A stretch of 64,000 nt of DNA from Bradyrhizobium sp. PSBB068 (GCA_016839165.1 CP069300.1:3286001-3350000), one strand, 5' to 3'; counted from the first letter of the stretch, positions 38,786 to 48,100 are shown. The notes: a model not told the origin generated them from the letters alone. A program made the numbers and translations.

Positions 38786-40282
38786 ATGAAGAGCTGGCTT
38801 TCGAGACTTTCAGCGGCCCTGTTGGCGGTCGTATGCGTCGCATCGGCGGCGCCCGCCCAGGCCGAAAAGCGCATTGCGCTGGTGATCGGCAACAATGACT
38901 ACCGGAACGTGCCCAAGCTGCAGAAGGCGGTCAACGACGCCCGCACCATGGGCGACACGCTGAAGCAGCTCGGTTTCAACGTCATGCTGGCCGAGAATTT
39001 GAACCGGCAGGCGTTTTCCGAGACGCTGCTCGCCTTCGACCGCGCCGTGGAACCCGGCGATACCGCATTCTTCTTCTACGCCGGTCACGGCTTCGAGATC
39101 GCGGGCCAGAATTTCCTGCTGCCGACCGACGTACCGGCGGCGACCGAAGGGCAGGAGGAGCTGGTGCGCGACGCCTCGGTTCTCGCCGACCGCATCATCG
39201 AGCGGTTGCAGAACAAGAAGGCGCGCACCTCGATCCTGGTGTTCGACGCCTGCCGCAACAATCCGTTCGAGCGGGCCGGCACGCGCGCGGTTGCCGGCGG
39301 TGGTGGCCTCGCCCCGATGACGCAGCTGCCGGAAGGCGTGTTCTCGGTGTTTTCGGCGGGGCCGCGCCAGACCGCGCTCGACCGGCTGTCGAACGACGAT
39401 GCCAATCCCAATTCGGTGTTCACGCGAACCTTTGCCGGGGAGCTGCTGCAGCCCGGCGAGAACCTCGTGCAGGTCGCCCAGCGCACGCGGCGCCTGGTCA
39501 GCGAGATGGCCGAGACCGTGAAGCACAAGCAGATCCCGGTCTATTTCGACCAGATGGTCGATGACGTCTTCCTGAACGGGATTGCGAAAGCCCAGGCCGA
39601 GGCGGCCAAGCCGGCCACGCCTGCGCAGCAGGTGGCCGCGCTGCCGCCGGTGTCGGTGCCGAAGCTGCCGAAGGAGGACTCGATCAACGCGCCGATCGCG
39701 AGCTTCTCGCGCCACAATGGCGGCTGGACGGTCGTGTTCTCGATCGCCGATCCGACGCTCGGCATCTCCTGGCGGATCGGCGACCGCGGCGACTTCCGCG
39801 AAACCGGCTTCATGGACACGCTCGATCCGCGCACGCGCAAGCGGATGCCTAATCCGTCGATCGAGCTGCCGGCCGATGCGCCGGCGGCGACGATCGAGCT
39901 TCGCTATGTCGATACCCAGGGCGAGATGCAGGGGCCGTTCCCGATCAAGTTCGATCCCGACGCCGCGCTGATCCGCGACCAGCGCAAGATCCTCGACATG
40001 ACGGCGACAAGCTGGCTGTCGTTCCGCGAGTTCAACGGGCTGCTCGTCTATTATACCCACCTGATGTCGTATCGCTGCGCGATTCGCGAGGTGCGGATCG
40101 GCATCGACACCGCGGTGCCGGACAAGGTGCTGAAGATGCCCGCCTGCAATTCGCGCGATCCGAGCGCGATCCCGTCCGACGCGCAGCCCTACCTGAAGCT
40201 CGCGCCGCAGACCAAATCGGTCTCGGTGGAACTGACCTATCGCGACGGCAGCGTGTCGGAGATCAAGACCTTCAGGCGATAG
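38786..40282 (+). CDS. Exported caspase-family (peptidase C14-like) protein
   Basis: A 498-residue protein with a Sec signal peptide (LSAALLAVVCVASAAPAQA, cleavage after residue 26). The caspase-fold domain covers about residues 27-265. It starts with EKRIALVIGNNDY; the catalytic dyad is His101 in YAGHG and Cys156 in FDACRNNPF, both intact. Bacterial caspase homologues cleave after basic residues, and many are periplasmic with unknown targets. The C-terminal 220 residues form a separate beta-rich domain (SFSRHNGGWTVVFSIADPTLGISWRIGD) with a few Cys. ATG 38786 follows GGAATTGGG. The next gene is an FAD monooxygenase after 66 bases; a functional link is not evident. Confidence 0.9.
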   Translation: MKSWLSRLSAALLAVVCVASAAPAQAEKRIALVIGNNDYRNVPKLQKAVNDARTMGDTLKQLGFNVMLAENLNRQAFSETLLAFDRAVEPGDTAFFFYAGHGFEIAGQNFLLPTDVPAATEGQEELVRDASVLADRIIERLQNKKARTSILVFDACRNNPFERAGTRAVAGGGGLAPMTQLPEGVFSVFSAGPRQTALDRLSNDDANPNSVFTRTFAGELLQPGENLVQVAQRTRRLVSEMAETVKHKQIPVYFDQMVDDVFLNGIAKAQAEAAKPATPAQQVAALPPVSVPKLPKEDSINAPIASFSRHNGGWTVVFSIADPTLGISWRIGDRGDFRETGFMDTLDPRTRKRMPNPSIELPADAPAATIELRYVDTQGEMQGPFPIKFDPDAALIRDQRKILDMTATSWLSFREFNGLLVYYTHLMSYRCAIREVRIGIDTAVPDKVLKMPACNSRDPSAIPSDAQPYLKLAPQTKSVSVELTYRDGSVSEIKTFRR

Positions 40283-40348
40283 TCTGCATCCTTGTCGTCC
40301 GACCCGCGTTACCAAGGGAGCGGCGAGACAACGGTTAAGGACGGCATC

Positions 40349-41593
40349 ATGGATGCGGGCAATCCGGCAGGACCGAACACAGGTCAGATGAAGGTGCGCT
40401 GCTGCGTGGTCGGCGGCGGGCCGGCGGGCATGATGCTCGGCTATCTGCTTGGACGCGCCGGGATCGACGTCGTGGTGCTGGAGAAGCACGCCGACTTCTT
40501 CCGCGACTTTCGCGGCGATACCGTGCATCCCTCGACCCTGCAGGTGATGGACGAGCTCGGTCTGATCGACGGCTTCCTGAAGCTGCCGCACCAGGACATC
40601 CAGAAGCTCGACGGCATGTTCGGCGGCACCTCGGTGCGGATCGCGGACCTCAGCCGCCTCAGCGTCAAATATCCCTTCATCGCGATGATGCCGCAGTGGG
40701 ACTTCCTCAATTTCCTGCGCGACAGCGGCAAGCGTTTTCCCTCGCTGCAGGTGCTGATGAGCGCCGAGGCGACCGACCTGATCCGGCGCGGCGATGCGGT
40801 TGCCGGCGTCCGCGTGACGACGCCCGACGGCACGATCGACATCGAGGCGGATCTTGTGATCGGCTGCGACGGCCGCCGTTCGATCGTGCGCGAGCGCGCA
40901 GGCCTTGCCGTCGAGGAGATCGGCGCGCCGATCGACGTGCTGTGGTTTCGCGTCGGGCGCCATCCGGACGAGACCGAGAATTTGTTCGCCCGTGTCGACC
41001 ACGGCAAGATGATGGTGACGTTCGATCGCGGCGACTATTGGCAATGCGCCTATGTGATCGCCAAGGGGCAATACGACGCCGTGAAGGCGAGGGGCTTGCC
41101 GGCGCTGCTCGACGACGTGCTGCGGCTGGCGCCGATCCTCAAGGCCGGCATTGGCGACGTGAAGAGCTTCGACGACGTCAAGCTGCTCACGGTCGCGATC
41201 AATCGGCTGACGCGCTGGACGCTTCCCGGGCTGCTCTGCATCGGCGATGCGGCGCATGCGATGTCGCCGATCGGCGGCGTCGGCGTCAACCTCGCGGTGC
41301 AGGACGCGGTCGCGACCGCCAACATCCTGGCGGCGAAGCTCGCACAAGGCTGTCCGTCGGAGCACGAGCTCGATGCGGTGCGGCGCCGCCGCGAATTCCC
41401 GGTGCGCGTGACGCAGCGCATGCAGGTGATCGCGCAGGACAACATCATCAGCGCGGCGCTGAAGGGAGGCGATCGACCGGTGCCGCTCGCGCTGCGGTTG
41501 ATCACGGCGATGCCCTGGCTGCAGGGCCTGACGGCGCGTCTCGTCGCGGTCGGAGTGCGCCCGGAGCACGTGCATTCGCCGGCCGCAGGCTGA
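40349..41593 (+). CDS. FAD-dependent monooxygenase (aromatic hydroxylase type)
   Basis: A 414-residue flavoprotein of the UbiH/PHBH-like group. The FAD-binding Rossmann motif VVGGGPAGMMLGYLLGRAG is at the N terminus, followed by VVVLEKH. The mid-protein DG motif is IGCDGRRSIVRE, and the GD motif CIGDAAHAMSPIGGVGVNLAVQDAV binds the ribityl phosphate. Such enzymes hydroxylate aromatic or polyketide-like substrates using NAD(P)H and O2; the substrate is unknown. ATG 40349 has AAGGA seven bases ahead; an upstream TTG was rejected. It is transcribed in the same direction as the caspase-like gene. Confidence 0.9.
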   Translation: MDAGNPAGPNTGQMKVRCCVVGGGPAGMMLGYLLGRAGIDVVVLEKHADFFRDFRGDTVHPSTLQVMDELGLIDGFLKLPHQDIQKLDGMFGGTSVRIADLSRLSVKYPFIAMMPQWDFLNFLRDSGKRFPSLQVLMSAEATDLIRRGDAVAGVRVTTPDGTIDIEADLVIGCDGRRSIVRERAGLAVEEIGAPIDVLWFRVGRHPDETENLFARVDHGKMMVTFDRGDYWQCAYVIAKGQYDAVKARGLPALLDDVLRLAPILKAGIGDVKSFDDVKLLTVAINRLTRWTLPGLLCIGDAAHAMSPIGGVGVNLAVQDAVATANILAAKLAQGCPSEHELDAVRRRREFPVRVTQRMQVIAQDNIISAALKGGDRPVPLALRLITAMPWLQGLTARLVAVGVRPEHVHSPAAG

Positions 41594-41673
41594 AGCGTCA
41601 CGCGTGCCGGCGAACTTCTCCTGAGCGAGCAGGATGCGAAGGGCCCCGGCCGCTCCAGCAGGGCCCCTGTGTC

Positions 41674-42444
41674 TCAGGCCATGACCGAATAGCCGCCGTC
41701 GACCGGGATCGCGGTGCCGGTGACGAAATCCGACGCGGGCGAGGCCAGGAATACGGCGATGCCGGCGAAGTCGTCGATGGCTCCCCAGCGCGCCGCCGGC
41801 GTGCGCGCGAGCACGCGCTCATGCAGCCCGGCAACCTGCTGGCGTGCGCCCTTGGTCAGGTCGGTGTCGATCCAGCCGGGAAGGATGGCGTTGACCTGGA
41901 TGTTGTCGGGCGCCCAGGCGTTGGCGCAGGCGCGGGTGTACTGCACGATGCCGCCCTTGCTCGCGGCATAGGCCGCAGCGAAGCTCGCGCCGAAGATCGA
42001 CATCATCGAGCCGATATTGATGATCTTGCCGTGGCCCGACGCCTTGAGCGCAGGATAGGCCGCCTTCGAGCACAGGAAGGCGCTGGTGAGGTTGGTGTCG
42101 ATCACCTTGCTCCACTCGTCGAGCTCGAGCTCATGCGGCGGCTTGCGGATGCTCATGCCGGCGTTGTTGACGAGGATGTCGATCCGGCCGAGCTCGCCGA
42201 TGACCCGCTCGACCATGGCCGCGACGGCCGCCTTGTCGGTCACGTCGGTCGCCACCGCGATCGCCTTGACGCCGCGCTTGCCCAGATCCTCGACGGCAGC
42301 AGCAGATTTCGCCTCGTTGCGGCCGACCACGGCAACCGCCGCGCCGGCATCGGCGAGGCCGCGCGCCATGCCGAGCCCGATGCCGCCATTGCCGCCGGTG
42401 ACGATCGCGACCCTGCCCGAGAGATCAAACTGTCCGTTTCTCAT
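41674..42444 (-). CDS. Short-chain dehydrogenase/reductase (gluconate 5-dehydrogenase-like)
   Basis: A classical 256-residue SDR. The cofactor loop is TGGNGGIGLGMA at about residues 15-26, NNAG is at about 90, and the catalytic Ser is in NIGSMMS. The Tyr and Lys are in YAASKGG, followed by VNAILPGWIDTDL. The pattern resembles sugar-acid oxidoreductases such as gluconate 5-dehydrogenase and 2-deoxy-gluconate 3-dehydrogenase, but SDR substrates cannot be fixed from motifs. ATG 42444 was chosen because the family N terminus FDLSGRVAIVTGG starts just after it; upstream in-frame sequence is unrelated. Confidence 0.9.
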   Translation of the reverse strand: MRNGQFDLSGRVAIVTGGNGGIGLGMARGLADAGAAVAVVGRNEAKSAAAVEDLGKRGVKAIAVATDVTDKAAVAAMVERVIGELGRIDILVNNAGMSIRKPPHELELDEWSKVIDTNLTSAFLCSKAAYPALKASGHGKIINIGSMMSIFGASFAAAYAASKGGIVQYTRACANAWAPDNIQVNAILPGWIDTDLTKGARQQVAGLHERVLARTPAARWGAIDDFAGIAVFLASPASDFVTGTAIPVDGGYSVMA

Positions 42445-42577
42445 TGTTGTTGTCCGCTGTGGTTTGAATCTGGTCGCGAGAGTGCCCGATCGCCACCGCG
42501 CTGACCAGATCGGGCGCGGCCGGTTGGTCCTGCGCCGGGAGGCGTGCGCGAGATCGCTCTCGAAGGCGTTCAGCAAC

Positions 42578-42608
42578 AAAAAAAGCCCCGGACGATGCCG
42601 GGGCTTTT
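42578..42608 (-). terminator. Rho-independent terminator of the porin gene
   Basis: An 11-bp stem, AAAAGCCCCGG with CCGGGGCTTTT, and a 6-base loop, running into seven T on the minus strand 22 bases past the porin stop codon. It is the clearest intrinsic terminator in the window. Confidence 0.9.
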
Positions 42609-42629
42609 GGTCTGCCTTGTCAGCAGAGA

Positions 42630-43421
42630 TCAGTACTTCGCAACAACCGGACCGGTCCAGTTGAAACGGTAGACCAGCGAGGTGCTGATGGTCTGAACGA
42701 ACGGCTTGAAGGTGATGTCTCGGCCGTTCGAGATGTTGGTGACGTCGGCGAGTTCCGAGATGTTCTTCTTGTCGTAGTAAGCGGCACGATACTCGGTCTT
42801 CATGAACCAGCCCGGCGCGGTGATGCCGAAGATGTTCAGGTTGTTCTCGACGCCGCCGCCGACGAACCAGCCGCTGCGGTCGAAGCCGTTGGTGTGCAGG
42901 CCCGACGGGAGAGCGCTCGCGGTGTTGAACAGCGTGGTGCCCTTCCAGTGCGAGCTGGAGTAGCCGGCATTGACGTAGGACAGAACGTTCGGAGCGATCA
43001 GATAACCGAGGCGCGCACCGGCGGCCCAGCTGTAGTCGTTCTTGATGTTGCCCGCGACGAACGGACCCTGATCCTGGATGGTGCCCTTCAGGCTGCCGAA
43101 CTGACCGTCGGCGAACACGCCGATGACCCAGCTGTTGGCGGTCTGCCAGTCGTAACCGGCACCGACGGTGCCGAACCAGCCGTCGCCGCCCTGGCGCTGG
43201 TTGAAGCCGAGGATCGGCGCGCCCGTGACGGTCGACTGGACGCCGGTGTCAGCGTCCCAGAGGCCACCGCCGCCGCCGCCGAAGATGTAGAAGCCGGTCC
43301 AGCTCGGCGCCACCGCGATCGGGGCCGGAGCCTTGGTGTAGGGGCGGGCGGCCAGATCGGCAGCCGACGCGGAACCCGTCATCGCAGCAACCGCGGTCAG
43401 AGCGAGCAAAATCTTCTTCAT
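42630..43421 (-). CDS. Outer-membrane beta-barrel porin (Omp31-like)
   Basis: A small porin of 263 residues. The signal peptide (MKKILLALTAVAAMTGSASA) is cleaved before ADLAARPY, followed by the APAPIAVAPSWTGFYIFGGGGG opening that is typical of the Omp31/OmpA-like family in Bradyrhizobium and Brucella. Alternating beta-strands follow, ending in SLVYRFNW and a short tail. GAGGA lies nine bases before ATG 43421. The upstream minus-strand sequence has TATAGT about 90 bases ahead of the ATG as a possible -10. It ends at a strong terminator, so it is a monocistronic and probably abundant envelope protein. Confidence 0.92.
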   Translation of the reverse strand: MKKILLALTAVAAMTGSASAADLAARPYTKAPAPIAVAPSWTGFYIFGGGGGGLWDADTGVQSTVTGAPILGFNQRQGGDGWFGTVGAGYDWQTANSWVIGVFADGQFGSLKGTIQDQGPFVAGNIKNDYSWAAGARLGYLIAPNVLSYVNAGYSSSHWKGTTLFNTASALPSGLHTNGFDRSGWFVGGGVENNLNIFGITAPGWFMKTEYRAAYYDKKNISELADVTNISNGRDITFKPFVQTISTSLVYRFNWTGPVVAKY

Positions 43422-43593
43422 GTCCAAATCCTCGACTAGCGTTCGATCGGGTCGCTGACCGGGGTGCGCTGGCACCGATTCCCGAAACTCATGCTTGGAC
43501 TATACGTGCTTCCGCCGGAAAAGCTGTTGCGGGTGAGACACAACCGCTCGAAAACGAAGCCGCTGGCAGCCTTCGACAGGGCTCAATGAAGAA

Positions 43594-43621
43594 CGGCCGC
43601 CCCGTTCTGGAGGCGGCCGTA
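43594..43621 (-). terminator. Hairpin downstream of parE
   Basis: A 9-bp GC-rich stem, ACGGCCGCC with GGCGGCCGT, and a 10-base loop, 27 bases after the parE stop. The following minus-strand sequence (CTTCATTG) is only weakly T-rich. Confidence 0.6.
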
Positions 43622-43648
43622 AAATCGTTTGAAATCAGCCGGTTGGGC

Positions 43649-45709
43649 CTAAACGTCGAGCAAATCGTCGCTGGCGAATTCGGCCTTGTCGGAGATGAAG
43701 GCAAAGCGCGCTTCCGCCTTGGTTCCCATCAGCCGCTCGACCGAGTCGGCGGTGCCCTCGCGATCGTCGGCGAGCAGCACCACGCGCAGCAGCGTGCGCT
43801 TGGCCGGATCCATCGTGGTTTCCTTGAGCTGCGCCGGCATCATTTCGCCGAGGCCTTTGAAGCGATTCACCTCGACCTTGGCGTTGGCGTTGAACTCGTT
43901 CTTCAGCAACTCTTCCTTGTGCGCGTCGTCGCGCGCGTAGACCGACTTGGTGCCGTGCTTGAGTTTGTAGAGCGGCGGCACCGCCAGATAGAGATGGCCC
44001 TCGTCGATCAGCCGCGGCATCTGCCGGTAGAAGAAGGTGATAAGGAGCGATGCGATGTGCGCGCCGTCGACGTCGGCGTCGGTCATGATGATGATGCGCT
44101 GATAGCGCAGGTCCTCTTCACGGTAGTGCGCGAGCGTGCCGCAGCCGATCGCCTGCACGAGATCGGAGAGCTGCGCGTTGGCGGTCAGCTTGTCCTTGCC
44201 GGCGGAGGCGACGTTGAGAATCTTGCCGCGCAGCGGCAGCACGGCCTGGGTCTTGCGGTCGCGCGCCTGCTTGGCGCTGCCGCCGGCCGAGTCGCCTTCC
44301 ACGATGAACAGTTCGGAGCCCTCGGTGCCGGCGTCGGAGCAATCGGCGAGCTTGCCGGGCAGACGCAGCTTCTTGCCGGCGGTCTTGCGCGCGGTTTCCT
44401 TTTCCTGGCGGCGGCGCAGCCGCTCCTCGGCGCGGTCGATCACGAAATCGAGCAGCCGGTTGGCCTGGTTCGGATTGCCCGACAGCCAGTGATCGAACGG
44501 ATCCTTCATCGCCTGTTCGACGATGCGCTGCGCTTCGGCGGTGGCGAGGCGGTCTTTCGTCTGGCCCTGGAATTCAGGTTCGCGCACGAACACCGAGAGC
44601 ATGACGGCTGCGCCCACCATCACGTCTTCCGAGGTGATGGAGGCTGCGCGCTTGCCTTGGCCGGCGCGCTCGGCGTGATCCTTCAGGCCGCGCAGCAGCG
44701 CGCTGCGCAGGCCGGATTCATGCGTGCCGCCGTCGGGTGTCGGCACGGTGTTGGTGTAGGACGACAGGAACCCGTCGGCATCGGCGGTCCAGGCGACCGC
44801 CCATTCGCAGGCGCCATGCGCGCCGCTGCGGCCGGATTTGCCGGAGAAGATGTCCTGATGCACCAGCGTGTCGGCGTGGATCGCCGCGGCGAGGTAATCC
44901 TTCAGGCCGCCGGGGAAGTGGAATTTGGCTTCGGCCGGGACGTCTTCGACGCCCTTCAGGAGTTCCTGATCGCAGTGCCAGCGAATCTCGACGCCGCCGA
45001 ACAGATACGCCTTCGAGCGCGTCATCTTGAACAGGCGCTGCGGCTTGAAGGCGGCCTTGGCGCCGAAGATTTCGGTGTCAGGCTTGAAGCGGACCCGGGT
45101 GCCGCGGCGATTGCTGACCTTGCCGAGGTCCTCGAGCTTGCCCTTGGGATGGCCGCGCTCGAAGGTCATGCGATGCAACTGTCCGCTGCGCGCGACTTCG
45201 ACCTCGAGCCGGGAGGAGAGGGCGTTGACCACGGAGACGCCGACGCCGTGCAGGCCGCCCGAGGTCTCGTAGACATCGGAATTGAATTTGCCGCCCGAGT
45301 GCAGCGTGCACATGATGACTTCGAGCGCCGACTTCTTCGGGAATTTCGGATGCGGGTCGATCGGAATGCCGCGGCCGTTGTCGTTCACCGACAGGAAGCC
45401 GTCGGCCGTCAGTTCGACCTCGATGAAGGTGGCGTGGCCCGCCAGGGCCTCGTCCATGGCGTTGTCGATCACCTCGGCGAACAGGTGATGGAGCGCCTTC
45501 TCGTCGGTGCCGCCGATATACATGCCGGGGCGCTTGCGCACCGGTTCCAGGCCCTCCAGGACCTCGATGCTCGCCGCCGTATAGCCGGCTTCGGCGTCCT
45601 TCACGGGCTTGGCTGCAGCCTTCGCGACGGCGCGGCCCTTCGGTTCCGGGGCTCCGAACAGGTCGTCAGCAGATTTGCTTTTGGCGTTCGACTTCAATGA
45701 TTTGGCCAT
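43649..45709 (-). CDS. parE: DNA topoisomerase IV subunit B
   Basis: The ATPase subunit of topoisomerase IV, which decatenates daughter chromosomes together with ParC. It is a 686-residue protein with an alanine- and lysine-rich N-terminal extension of about 40 residues before LEGLEPVRKRPGMYIG. The GHKL ATPase motifs EVIDNAMDE, NDNGRGIPID and GGLHGVG are present. The TOPRIM domain has EGDSAGGSAKQARDR and DADVDGAHI. The C-terminal end, SDKAEFASDDLLDV, is typical for alphaproteobacterial ParE. It is distinguished from GyrB by its length and the GTKSVYARDDAHKEELL region without the GyrB insert. A hairpin follows. Confidence 0.95.
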   Translation of the reverse strand: MAKSLKSNAKSKSADDLFGAPEPKGRAVAKAAAKPVKDAEAGYTAASIEVLEGLEPVRKRPGMYIGGTDEKALHHLFAEVIDNAMDEALAGHATFIEVELTADGFLSVNDNGRGIPIDPHPKFPKKSALEVIMCTLHSGGKFNSDVYETSGGLHGVGVSVVNALSSRLEVEVARSGQLHRMTFERGHPKGKLEDLGKVSNRRGTRVRFKPDTEIFGAKAAFKPQRLFKMTRSKAYLFGGVEIRWHCDQELLKGVEDVPAEAKFHFPGGLKDYLAAAIHADTLVHQDIFSGKSGRSGAHGACEWAVAWTADADGFLSSYTNTVPTPDGGTHESGLRSALLRGLKDHAERAGQGKRAASITSEDVMVGAAVMLSVFVREPEFQGQTKDRLATAEAQRIVEQAMKDPFDHWLSGNPNQANRLLDFVIDRAEERLRRRQEKETARKTAGKKLRLPGKLADCSDAGTEGSELFIVEGDSAGGSAKQARDRKTQAVLPLRGKILNVASAGKDKLTANAQLSDLVQAIGCGTLAHYREEDLRYQRIIIMTDADVDGAHIASLLITFFYRQMPRLIDEGHLYLAVPPLYKLKHGTKSVYARDDAHKEELLKNEFNANAKVEVNRFKGLGEMMPAQLKETTMDPAKRTLLRVVLLADDREGTADSVERLMGTKAEARFAFISDKAEFASDDLLDV

Positions 45710-45834
45710 GTTTCTTCAAGTGGCGCGCCAATCATGGCGCGGCGAATCGGTTGCTCTGACTATGCCACGGATGGGCTGCCAATGGGGACGACCGCACCTC
45801 GGGCCCGGCCGTCCCTCTAGATAGGAGCCTGCGA

Positions 45835-46269
45835 TTACGCCCGCGAGGTACGGAATACAATGACCGTGAACAGGGCCATGGCGACTGCCACCATCAGCGG
45901 TCCGACGATCGGGGCGGCCACGAACGAGGGTCCCTTCAGCAGCACGGCGGCCACGCCAGCCGGAAACAGGATGCCGCCGATGATATGCAGCCAGCCCTGG
46001 ATCCTGGCGAGCAGCATCCTGCCCGCGGCCGTCATCAGCCGGTAGTAGAGCCCGAACAGGAACAGCAACACACCGCCGACGAGATTGAGATGCGCGTGCG
46101 CCGGCCCCAACGTGAAGCCGTGCTGGATGCCCATGGCGATGCCCGCGAGCATTCCGAACAGCAGGGCGAGAACGCTTACGCACATCACCAGTGGCCCGAT
46201 CATCCAGTGATTCGTTTTTGCGAGGGAGGTGCCAGCCAGCCCGGACCGCGGGGGCTGATGGGAAATCAC
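45835..46269 (-). CDS. Small membrane protein resembling a cytochrome oxidase subunit I fragment
   Basis: A 144-residue inner-membrane protein with about four hydrophobic helices. The conserved-looking block GPAHAHLNLVGGVLLFLFGLYYRL and the later LARIQGWLHIIGGILFPAG resemble stand-alone haem-copper-oxidase-I-like proteins of alphaproteobacteria. The histidines in AHAHLN may bind metal or haem; this is inferred. The GTG at 46269 was chosen because GGCGGGGATC precedes it; an upstream TTG would add 12 residues. Divergent from the DedA gene across about 120 bases. Confidence 0.7.
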   Translation of the reverse strand: MISHQPPRSGLAGTSLAKTNHWMIGPLVMCVSVLALLFGMLAGIAMGIQHGFTLGPAHAHLNLVGGVLLFLFGLYYRLMTAAGRMLLARIQGWLHIIGGILFPAGVAAVLLKGPSFVAAPIVGPLMVAVAMALFTVIVFRTSRA

Positions 46270-46387
46270 GTTTGATCCCCGCCTTTGTGACTTGATGTCA
46301 CGCAATGGGCTGGCTTACCTGTTCTTAGGCTGCGTGCCGCTAGAAAGGTTCATTCGAGGTTCAACGGAGCGGAAGGCACACGACGAG

Positions 46388-46918
46388 ATGGAAGACCTTA
46401 CGCGGGCCCTGGCCGAATTCGTTCGCCATCACCAGGTCTGGGCCGCTCCGATCGTCATGTTGCTGGCGTTCGCTGAATCGCTCGCCTTCATCTCGTTGCT
46501 GGTGCCCGCCTGGGGTGCGCTGGTTGCGATCGGCGCCCTGATCGGCGTCAGCGGGATCAATTTCTGGCCGATCTGGATCGCGGGCGGCATCGGCGCCGCA
46601 CTCGGCGACTGGGTCTCCTACTGGTTCGGCTACCGCTACAAGGAGCAGGTCGCGCAGATGTGGCCGCTGTCGCGCTATCCGGAGATCCTGCCGCGCGGCG
46701 AAGCCTTCGTTAAGAAATGGGGCGTGCCCAGCATTTTCATCGGCCGCTTCTTCGGCCCGCTGCGCGCCTCGGTGCCGCTTGCGGCCGGCATTTTCGAGAT
46801 GTCGTACTGGCAATTTCAGATCGCCAATTTCGTCTCCGCGCTGGTCTGGTCCGCGGCGCTGCTATTGTTCGGCGACGTCATTGCCCAGGCCCTCGAATGG
46901 ATATGGCGGGTGGTGTAG
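46388..46918 (+). CDS. DedA-family membrane protein
   Basis: A 176-residue integral membrane protein. Family features are AFAESLAFISLLVPAWGALVAIGAL, GAALGDWVSYWFGYRY with its conserved GD-Y pattern, and the FVKKWGVPSIFIGRFFGPLRASVPLAAG block containing the essential arginines. DedA proteins are linked to recycling of undecaprenyl phosphate and phospholipids and to proton-motive-force homeostasis. ATG 46388 was preferred (GGAAGG ahead) to an in-frame start 96 bases upstream that would add an unlikely 32 residues. Confidence 0.9.
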   Translation: MEDLTRALAEFVRHHQVWAAPIVMLLAFAESLAFISLLVPAWGALVAIGALIGVSGINFWPIWIAGGIGAALGDWVSYWFGYRYKEQVAQMWPLSRYPEILPRGEAFVKKWGVPSIFIGRFFGPLRASVPLAAGIFEMSYWQFQIANFVSALVWSAALLLFGDVIAQALEWIWRVV

Positions 46919-47065
46919 CGAGTTTCGGAATAAGGCCGCAGTTCAGGGGGTAGGCGGGAGAAGCAGGACCGCGCGCAGCCGTCATCGCGCGGGCATCGAA
47001 ACGCTGATACAACCTCGCTCACCAAGCACGGACTATCGGGCGCCGTCTCACTGGAAGGACAACAC

Positions 47066-48055
47066 ATGGAATTGACACGACGTCACGCTCTTGCCGGTGC
47101 TGCCGGCATTGCCGCCGCGCCGCTGCTGCCGGCAGTCCCGGCCGGCGCCGCAGCGCCCGCGGCCGACAGGCAGGCGCCGAGCTTCTATCGCTACAAGGTC
47201 GGCGACATCATGGTCAGCGTGGTGTCCGACGGCAAGAACGTGTTCAAGCTGGAGGACGCCTTCATCCCCAATGCGAAGCGGGACGATGTCAACGCGGCGC
47301 TGGACAAGGCGTTCATGCCGCGCGACATGGTGACGATCTGGTTCGCGCCGCTGGTGCTCAACACCGGCGGCAAGCTGGTCGTGATCGACACCGGCAACGG
47401 CGCATTGGCCAAGGCCAGCTCCAAGGGCGCCAACGGCCTGTTCGCCGACAATTTCGTCGCCGCCGGCTTCGATCCCAAGAACGTCGACATGGTCGTGATC
47501 TCGCATTTCCATGGCGATCACGTGAACGGCCTGCTCACTGCCGAGGGCACGCCGGCATTCCCGAATGCCGAGGTGCTGGTGCCGGCGACCGAATGGAAGT
47601 TCTGGATGGACGATGGCGAGATGAGCCGGGCGCCGGCTGGCCGCATGCAGGGCCTGTTCAAGAACAACCGCAACATCTTCGAGGCTGCGCTGAAGAAGAA
47701 GGTCACGCCCTACGAATGGGGCAAGGAGATCGCGCCGGGCCTGACCTCGGTCGAGACCGTCGGCCATACGCCGGGCCACACCTCCTACGTGTTGGCCTCG
47801 GGATCGGAGAAGGTGTTCATCCAGTCCGACGTCACCAACAACCCGGATCTGTTCGCGACCAATCCCGGCTGGCACGCGTTCTTCGACCAGGACGCCGACG
47901 TCGCCGAGCAGACCCGCCGCCGCGTCTACGACATGATCGTCGCGGAGCGGCTGCAGGTGCAGGGCTTCCACTATCCGTTCCCCGGCCTCGGCAATGTGGT
48001 GAAGGACGGCAGCGGCTACCGTGTCGTGCCGGCGCCGTGGAATCCGGTGATCTGA
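47066..48055 (+). CDS. Exported MBL-fold metallo-hydrolase
   Basis: A 329-residue zinc hydrolase. The N terminus has a twin-arginine-like signal, TRRHALAG, followed by an Ala/Pro-rich hydrophobic stretch to about residue 32, so export by Tat is likely. The metal motif HFHGDH is at residues 147-152, with a second His in GHTPGHTSY and an Asp in IQSDVTNN. The size and the VLNTGGKLVVIDTGNG opening match the AHL-lactonase-like and alkyl-hydrolase MBL proteins; the substrate is not known. Immediately downstream is the leader region of paiB-argC. Read-through from this gene into that region is possible because no T-tailed terminator is visible. Confidence 0.88.
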   Translation: MELTRRHALAGAAGIAAAPLLPAVPAGAAAPAADRQAPSFYRYKVGDIMVSVVSDGKNVFKLEDAFIPNAKRDDVNAALDKAFMPRDMVTIWFAPLVLNTGGKLVVIDTGNGALAKASSKGANGLFADNFVAAGFDPKNVDMVVISHFHGDHVNGLLTAEGTPAFPNAEVLVPATEWKFWMDDGEMSRAPAGRMQGLFKNNRNIFEAALKKKVTPYEWGKEIAPGLTSVETVGHTPGHTSYVLASGSEKVFIQSDVTNNPDLFATNPGWHAFFDQDADVAEQTRRRVYDMIVAERLQVQGFHYPFPGLGNVVKDGSGYRVVPAPWNPVI

Positions 48056-48064
48056 CGGTTTTCC

Positions 48065-48093
48065 TTGACGCAAAGGGGGCGCGGCCTTATAGC
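48065..48093 (+). promoter_or_regulatory. Promoter candidate of the argC leader transcript
   Basis: TTGACG (48065-48070), a 17-base spacer and TATAGC (48088-48093). The expected start point is about base 48100, at or next to the AUG of the small ORF at 48101, so its mRNA would be leaderless. A 9-bp inverted repeat (48077-48085 with 48092-48100) overlaps spacer and -10 and could be an operator. Confidence 0.5.
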
Positions 48094-48100
48094 CGCGCCC

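Noticed and set aside
48077..48100. Hairpin after the MBL hydrolase gene as an intrinsic terminator
   Set aside because: There is no T-run after it and it overlaps a promoter-like TTGACG-TATAGC; an operator or incidental repeat is more likely.
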